Source: Mageeibacillus sp. UBA5438 | GTDB lineage: Bacteria > Bacillota > Clostridia > Saccharofermentanales > DTU023 | Direction of reading: 5' to 3' | Assembly: GCA_002427535.1 (NCBI GenBank) | Contig: DIRK01000055.1 | Span: 1 to 20,177, forward strand | Length of the DNA stretch: 20,177 nt | Notes under the pieces: model-generated | Seen by the model: only the letters and a program-made list of their open reading frames with translations | Databases searched by the model: none | Told to the model about the DNA's origin: nothing | Position numbers and translations under genes: made by a program | In this document: in pieces, positions 16,155 through 20,177 of the stretch | Position numbering within the stretch: position 1 is the first letter of the stretch | Layout: every line of letters begins with the position of its first letter

Positions 16155-17891
16155 TTATTTCGATTCGATCTTTCTGCGTGAAAGCAAGAGTGCGGCGGAC
16201 ATGAGCAGCATGAGGGAACCGGCGAGCAGGTAGAGGGTCGTCTCCCCTGTCGGCGTGATATCTTCCATATCCTCAAGATCCGTATCGGCCACGATTTTCA
16301 GGCGCTGTTCCGCGACGTAATCAAAGGCGCCGCCTTTGCTGAGTTCGCGGATTTCATTCGCAAAGATATCGAGCATCAGGCCGTAGTAGCCCACAGGGTC
16401 TCTGCCTTCGAACATGACAAAGCCGTCGCCGCCTCCGGCGAGGAAGTCATTGGTGGCCAACGTGTAGGTGGCTTTCAGGTCGACCGGTTTGCCGCCGATC
16501 AGGACATCGCGCACTTCTTTAAAGACGGTCTCACCTTCACTGTTCTTCGTGGTCACGATCGTGAACTTCATGCCGGCGACGTTCGGGAAGCCGCCCGCCG
16601 TGCCGGGATAAGCGCCCGCGCCGTGTGTCAGGGCGTCCACAATGTCCTGACCGGTCACTTTCAAGGTGATGATCGTGTTTTCAAAGGGCAGCACTTCCAA
16701 GGCGACGCCCATCGTGATGTCCCCCGCGGGGATGGAACGGCGTACGTTACCGCCGTTGCTCAAGACGACGTCCGCGCCTGTCTCTTTCAACAGCGCGTCC
16801 GAGATCAGGCGGGTCAGGTTGGTCTCACCGGCGCGCACATGGTCGCGTTCGCCATCGAGTTCAACTTTGGTTTTGCCGATCACTTCGCCCAACACGACTT
16901 CATTGGCCGCGTGGAAAGCGTCAATGTCCGCCTGGACGGCCGCGTCTTTGGCGTATCCTTTGACGTCATCGTAGGACAGTAACTTGACGGTCGGCGTCAC
17001 GCCGCTGTCAGTCAGGACCAATGTCACCTTGCCGATGTTCGCAAAATGCGAGCCGGTCTGTACGAGGTAGACCTCGTTGTTGTCCTTGTCTTTTATTTTT
17101 TTGCCCATCTCGGTATGGCTGTGGCCGTCGATGGCCAGTGTCAGGCCTGACAATTTCGGAATCAGGAGGTCGCTGCGAATGACCGATTCAGTATCCACCC
17201 CCAGATGCGCAAGCAGGATGACATAGTCGGCACCCGCTGCCTTTAAGGCGTTAATTTTGGCCTGCGCGATGGCTGCCAACGCATTCAGGCTCTTGCCGTC
17301 TTCGCCGGCGCCAAAGTCAAAGGGTCTTGTATATTTGGGATCGGCCTTCACCATGGTCTCCGGAGTGTCTAGACCAAATACGGCGATCTTTCTGCCTTCG
17401 GCGGTTGTGAAGACTTTTTCATTTTGGGCGAACAGGCTGGCGCCGCCCGCTTTCTTCGTGATGTTGGCGGCCATAATCGGGAAGTTGGCCATGGCTTCCA
17501 ATTCGAGCAGGCGATCCGGCCCATAGTTAAACTCATGGTTCCCCGAGGTCATCGCGTCGATACCTACTTTGTTCATGAGCTTAATCATGCTCTCACCCTT
17601 GGACAGCGTCGCAAAGTTGGTGCCGTGGGTCACATCCCCCGCGTCCAAAGCGATGACATTCGCCGCGCCGACATCCGTGCGCGCTTCGTCAAGAACAGTC
17701 TTGTAACGGGCGTAGCCGATCACGCCCCCGTCCTCATCCGCCGATGCCGCCCCGGCTCTGCCGTGGATGTCGTTGGTATGGAAGATGTACACTGTTTCGT
17801 CGCTTGCGGCGTAGACGCCGAGTCCCGGAAACAGCATTAACATGAGCGCCGCCATAATTAGCACGACGGTCAGTTTACGCAAAAACTTCAT
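16155..17891 (-). CDS. Secreted, membrane/wall-anchored 5'-nucleotidase family protein (copy B)
   Basis: A 578-aa paralog of copy A with the same architecture. The signal peptide MKFLRKL + hydrophobic core is cleaved near VYA-AS. Metal ligands are D41 and H43 (HTNDIHG), D86 (LDAGD), N118-H119 (GNHEFNYG), H229 (AHLG), and H257 and H259 (DGHSH). The nucleotide-binding C-domain has SNGGNVRRSIPAGDITMG and ATNDFLAGGGDGF, and the anchor is PTGE + hydrophobic + SRRKIESK. The frame is open to 17954, but GAGGAGG 5 bases before the ATG at 17891 and the signal peptide fix the start there. Copies A and B diverge substantially across the protein yet keep matching ends (MK-x-LRKLTV; EDME...PTGE; SRRK), so the duplication is old and maintained. 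It is probably transcribed from its own Pho-box-like promoter. No hairpin separates it from the MATE gene upstream. Confidence 0.92.
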   Translation of the reverse strand: MKFLRKLTVVLIMAALMLMLFPGLGVYAASDETVYIFHTNDIHGRAGAASADEDGGVIGYARYKTVLDEARTDVGAANVIALDAGDVTHGTNFATLSKGESMIKLMNKVGIDAMTSGNHEFNYGPDRLLELEAMANFPIMAANITKKAGGASLFAQNEKVFTTAEGRKIAVFGLDTPETMVKADPKYTRPFDFGAGEDGKSLNALAAIAQAKINALKAAGADYVILLAHLGVDTESVIRSDLLIPKLSGLTLAIDGHSHTEMGKKIKDKDNNEVYLVQTGSHFANIGKVTLVLTDSGVTPTVKLLSYDDVKGYAKDAAVQADIDAFHAANEVVLGEVIGKTKVELDGERDHVRAGETNLTRLISDALLKETGADVVLSNGGNVRRSIPAGDITMGVALEVLPFENTIITLKVTGQDIVDALTHGAGAYPGTAGGFPNVAGMKFTIVTTKNSEGETVFKEVRDVLIGGKPVDLKATYTLATNDFLAGGGDGFVMFEGRDPVGYYGLMLDIFANEIRELSKGGAFDYVAEQRLKIVADTDLEDMEDITPTGETTLYLLAGSLMLLMSAALLLSRRKIESK

Positions 17892-17926
17892 AAATGCCTC
17901 CTCGTTGTAACAGAATTTATCCAATT

Positions 17927-17948
17927 CGGATACAGTTTGATGACATAT
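17927..17948 (-). promoter_or_regulatory. Pho-box-like direct repeat upstream of nucleotidase B
   Basis: The minus strand reads ATATGTCATCA then AACTGTATCCG. The 18 bp TGTCATCAAACTGTATCC are identical to the copy-A element and lie at the same distance from the ATG. GATAAA at 17921-17916 is again positioned as a possible -10, and GTGCAAAT lies about 20 bp upstream. Flanking bases have diverged, so retention of the 18-mer suggests selection. Confidence 0.55.
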
Positions 17949-17992
17949 TACCAATTTCTATGGTGATTTGCACCTATTTTTTAAATTGTTTT

Positions 17993-19381
17993 TTAGGCGA
18001 GTTCCCGCAAAGCCTGAACGCCTTCTTCGGCCGGCAAAAGTTGCCTCGATAACCTGATGTAAAGGACGATCGCCATGAGCATGGCGCCGAGGTCTGAAAT
18101 GGCATAGGCGTACCAGATATAGTCAAGGTGCCAGTTGGCGAAGAAAAAGGCCACGGGCAACAAAATGAACACCTGTCGGAAGATTGAAATGAAAAGACTG
18201 TGGGTGCCTTTGCCTAGGGCATTGAAGGCGTTTGTCAGCGCGATCGTGATGCCCGCGAAGACAAAACACAGTGAAATGGTGCGGAAGGCCGGAATGCCCA
18301 TACGGTACATCGCTTCGGTCGCCTGGAAAGGCGCGAGCAGAAGGTTGGGAAAGAACTGGAAGATGACGGTCGCAATCCCCATGATGGCCGTGACAAGAAT
18401 GAGGCCAATTTTTAAGACTGATCGGACGCGGTCGTAGCGTTTGGCGCCGTAGTTGTAGCCCATGAGGGGCAGCATGCCCTGCCCGATGCCGAAGACCGGC
18501 ATGAAGACGAAGGATTCAAGTTTCATGTACACGCCGAACACCGTGATGGCCACCTCTGAGAAGGGCTTAATGATCGTGTTGAAGATCATGCCGACAATCC
18601 CCATGATGGTCATGGTCACCATGGAGGGGAAGCCTACCCGGTAGATGGATCTCAGGACCGTGCGGTCGAAGCGAAAGCCTGTCATCCGCATGTCGAGCAC
18701 TTCTTCGCGCCTGAGTAACAGGTAAACGGACACGGCTCCGGCGATGAGTTGGGCGGCCACGGTGGCAACCGCTGCGCCTCTCACGCCCATGGCAGGCAAT
18801 CCGAACCAGCCGAAGATGAGGATGGGGTCCATGACGATGTTTAACAGCGCCCCCATGGATTGCATGTACATGGCGCGCGTCATATTGCCCGTGGCTTGGA
18901 AGATTTTCTCCGAGTGGATCTGCCAGAATAATCCGAGCGACGCGACGGTGACAATACGCATATAGGAGACGCCGTCGGCGTAGACAGAAGGGTTGGCGGT
19001 GAAAAGGTGCATGAGTGCCGGCGCGCTGAAGTAACCCGCGACGACAAAGACCAACCAGTTGACAAATGACAACACAATGCCGTGCCGCGCGGCCAGGCTG
19101 GCCGTCTCGCGGTCTTCTGCCCCCAATCGCCTCGCGACAAACGAGTTGACGCCGGTGGAAGTTCCCACGGCAAAGGCAATCATTAGAGTGTTTACGGGGA
19201 AAATAATGCTGACCGCGCGCAGGGCTTCTTCGGAAACCGCGCTCACGAAAAGGCTGTCCACCACGTTGTAGAGGGACATAATGAGCATCGAGAACACGGC
19301 CGGTCCTGACATGCGCAGGAGCAATGGCAGGACAGGAGCCTCGACCATCCGTGTTGTTTTTTCTATCTGTTTTTGATCCAC
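17993..19381 (-). CDS. MATE-family multidrug/toxin efflux transporter
   Basis: An inner-membrane exporter of about 462 aa with roughly 12 hydrophobic helices in two related halves. It is expected to expel cationic or other toxic compounds using a Na+ or H+ gradient. Family marks are PVLPLLLRMSGPAVFSML and YNVVDSLFVS in helix 1, VNSFVARRLGAEDRETAS after helix 2, and GQGMLPLMGYNYGAKRYDRV in the second half. The start is uncertain. A GTG at 19381 gives a normal N-terminus but has AAAGGG immediately adjacent. A TTG at 19399 and an ATG at 19348 are alternatives, and none has a well-spaced ribosome binding site. It diverges from the SRAP gene across a very short spacer. Substrate and subfamily (NorM or DinF-like) are not assigned. 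Confidence 0.9.
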   Translation of the reverse strand: MDQKQIEKTTRMVEAPVLPLLLRMSGPAVFSMLIMSLYNVVDSLFVSAVSEEALRAVSIIFPVNTLMIAFAVGTSTGVNSFVARRLGAEDRETASLAARHGIVLSFVNWLVFVVAGYFSAPALMHLFTANPSVYADGVSYMRIVTVASLGLFWQIHSEKIFQATGNMTRAMYMQSMGALLNIVMDPILIFGWFGLPAMGVRGAAVATVAAQLIAGAVSVYLLLRREEVLDMRMTGFRFDRTVLRSIYRVGFPSMVTMTIMGIVGMIFNTIIKPFSEVAITVFGVYMKLESFVFMPVFGIGQGMLPLMGYNYGAKRYDRVRSVLKIGLILVTAIMGIATVIFQFFPNLLLAPFQATEAMYRMGIPAFRTISLCFVFAGITIALTNAFNALGKGTHSLFISIFRQVFILLPVAFFFANWHLDYIWYAYAISDLGAMLMAIVLYIRLSRQLLPAEEGVQALRELA

Positions 19382-19442
19382 CCCTTTATTTAACCACAAA
19401 TCATTTAGAATGGAAGGAGTGTAACAGTAAGGGGGTCATCTT

Positions 19443-20009
19443 ATGTGTGGACGCTATTATATTGATCTTTCGGATCCCGAGTTTTTTAAAATCGCAGAAC
19501 GCTTTCTTGATGAAAAGGATTCTATTCCTGTAAAGCTGGACGGTGAAATCTTCCCCTCTGATACGGTGCCTGTCCGGACCGCCCCTGAAATCTATCTCCC
19601 GATGAGTTGGGGGTTCACGAGTTTTAATAAGCGCCTGGTGATTAACGCCCGAAGTGAAACGGCTTTGGAAAAGCCGATGTTCAAGGAGGCGATGCTAGAA
19701 CGCCGCTGTCTTATTCCGGCCAGTGGTTATTATGAGTGGGAAACAGTCAATGGTAAAAAGCAGCGTTACGCGTTTTATGAGGAAAATGCCCTCCTTTTTC
19801 TTGCCGGCTGTTACCGCAAGGAAAAGGATGAGGATCTTTTCCGCTTCGTGATCTTGACGCGTGATGCTTCCGATCATTTCCGCTATGTGCACGATCGCAT
19901 GCCGGTCATTATTCCAAGAAGCAAAACGGAGGACTGGCTCCTCGAAGGGCCGGATGCCATGGAGGATGCTTTTACGGATCCGATGTTTCATAAGGTGCGG
20001 GGCTCATGA
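19443..20009 (+). CDS. SRAP domain abasic-site processing protein (HMCES/YedK family)
   Basis: A 188-aa protein that covalently caps abasic sites in single-stranded DNA through a thiazolidine bond formed by Cys2. The expected residues are present: MCGRYY (C2 after Met removal), N68 in INARSE, E98 in SGYYEWE and H150 in YVHDRMPVI. It is shorter than the usual ~220 aa, mainly because the segment between SWGF and INARSE is reduced to a few residues. AAGGGGG 7 bases before the ATG is the ribosome binding site. It is the only plus-strand protein gene, divergent from the MATE gene and followed 76 bp later by tRNA-Ser. Confidence 0.94.
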   Translation: MCGRYYIDLSDPEFFKIAERFLDEKDSIPVKLDGEIFPSDTVPVRTAPEIYLPMSWGFTSFNKRLVINARSETALEKPMFKEAMLERRCLIPASGYYEWETVNGKKQRYAFYEENALLFLAGCYRKEKDEDLFRFVILTRDASDHFRYVHDRMPVIIPRSKTEDWLLEGPDAMEDAFTDPMFHKVRGS

Positions 20010-20085
20010 TGATTCAATCGATTCCTGAGTGAACAACTGGCGTATTTTCCTTCCTTTATGGTAGACTGATGCGCGGTTAAGATTC

Positions 20086-20176
20086 GGAGATGTACCGAAG
20101 TGGCCATAACGGGGCGCTCTCGAAAAGCGTTTGCCGGGTGACCGGCACGTGGGTTCGAATCCCACCATCTCCGCCA
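20086..20176 (+). tRNA. tRNA-Ser (anticodon CGA)
   Basis: A full 91-nt cloverleaf. The acceptor GGAGATG pairs with CATCTCC, the discriminator is G and CCA is encoded. The D-arm is CCG...CGG. The anticodon stem GCGCT/AGCGT carries loop CTCGAAA with CGA at 20121-20123, reading UCG. A long variable arm (TGCCGG-GTGA-CCGGCA) marks a class II serine tRNA. The T-arm is GTGGG-TTCGAAT-CCCAC. An upstream TAGACT at 20062-20067 could be a -10, but no clear -35 is visible. Confidence 0.96.
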
Positions 20177-20177
20177 C

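Noticed and set aside
17892..17954. Upstream extension of nucleotidase B to 17954
   Set aside because: It would place the signal peptide internally and run through the promoter-like repeat; a strong ribosome binding site precedes the ATG at 17891.
1..20177. CRISPR arrays, insertion sequences, prophage or toxin-antitoxin genes
   Set aside because: No regularly spaced repeats, transposase, integrase or paired small genes were seen on either strand.

Overview
The window looks like chromosomal core-genome DNA of a moderately GC-rich anaerobic Bacillota (Clostridia-like) bacterium. The basis is family resemblance: a PgcA-type hexose-phosphate mutase, an IMP dehydrogenase with the GGGSICITREQKG active-site form, a stand-alone family-4 uracil-DNA glycosylase, a DnaE with an intact PHP domain, and a pgsA/mutS2 neighbourhood. 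The genus cannot be named from sequence alone. No insertion sequence, phage gene or CRISPR array is visible. Apart from a SRAP gene and a tRNA at the right edge, every gene is on the minus strand, so transcription mostly runs from high to low coordinates.

Layout in transcription order. (a) 17993-19381: a MATE exporter, divergent from a plus-strand SRAP (HMCES/YedK) abasic-site shield gene at 19443-20009, which is followed by tRNA-Ser(CGA) at 20086-20176. (b) 14189-17891: two tandem paralogous secreted 5'-nucleotidase/UshA-type phosphoesterases. Each has a signal peptide, a full metal-binding set and a C-terminal PTGE + hydrophobic + RRK anchor. Each ends at a hairpin terminator and is preceded, exactly 35 bp before its start codon, by the same 18-bp sequence containing 11-bp direct repeats that resemble a Pho box. 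(c) 10905-14054: pyrG and guaB with zero intergenic bases, a nucleotide-synthesis unit. (d) 741-10809: greA, lysS, family-4 UDG, uvrB, a phosphohexomutase and dnaE, all closely packed and partly overlapping. A predicted extended -10 promoter and a UUCG-capped hairpin lie before greA. (e) 1-672: pgsA, overlapped by the start of a gene that runs off the left edge and looks like mutS2.

The main surprise is in pyrG. Its ammonia-using synthetase half is intact, but the glutaminase half has Gly where the catalytic Cys should be and Gln where the catalytic Glu should be. The enzyme is therefore predicted to make CTP from free ammonia rather than glutamine. The second notable signal is the shared Pho-box-like promoter of the nucleotidase pair, which suggests a phosphate-starvation response that harvests phosphate from extracellular nucleotides. 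The rest is well-conserved housekeeping: replication (dnaE), repair (uvrB, UDG, SRAP, probable mutS2), translation (lysS, tRNA-Ser), transcript cleavage (greA), phospholipid synthesis (pgsA) and sugar-phosphate metabolism.
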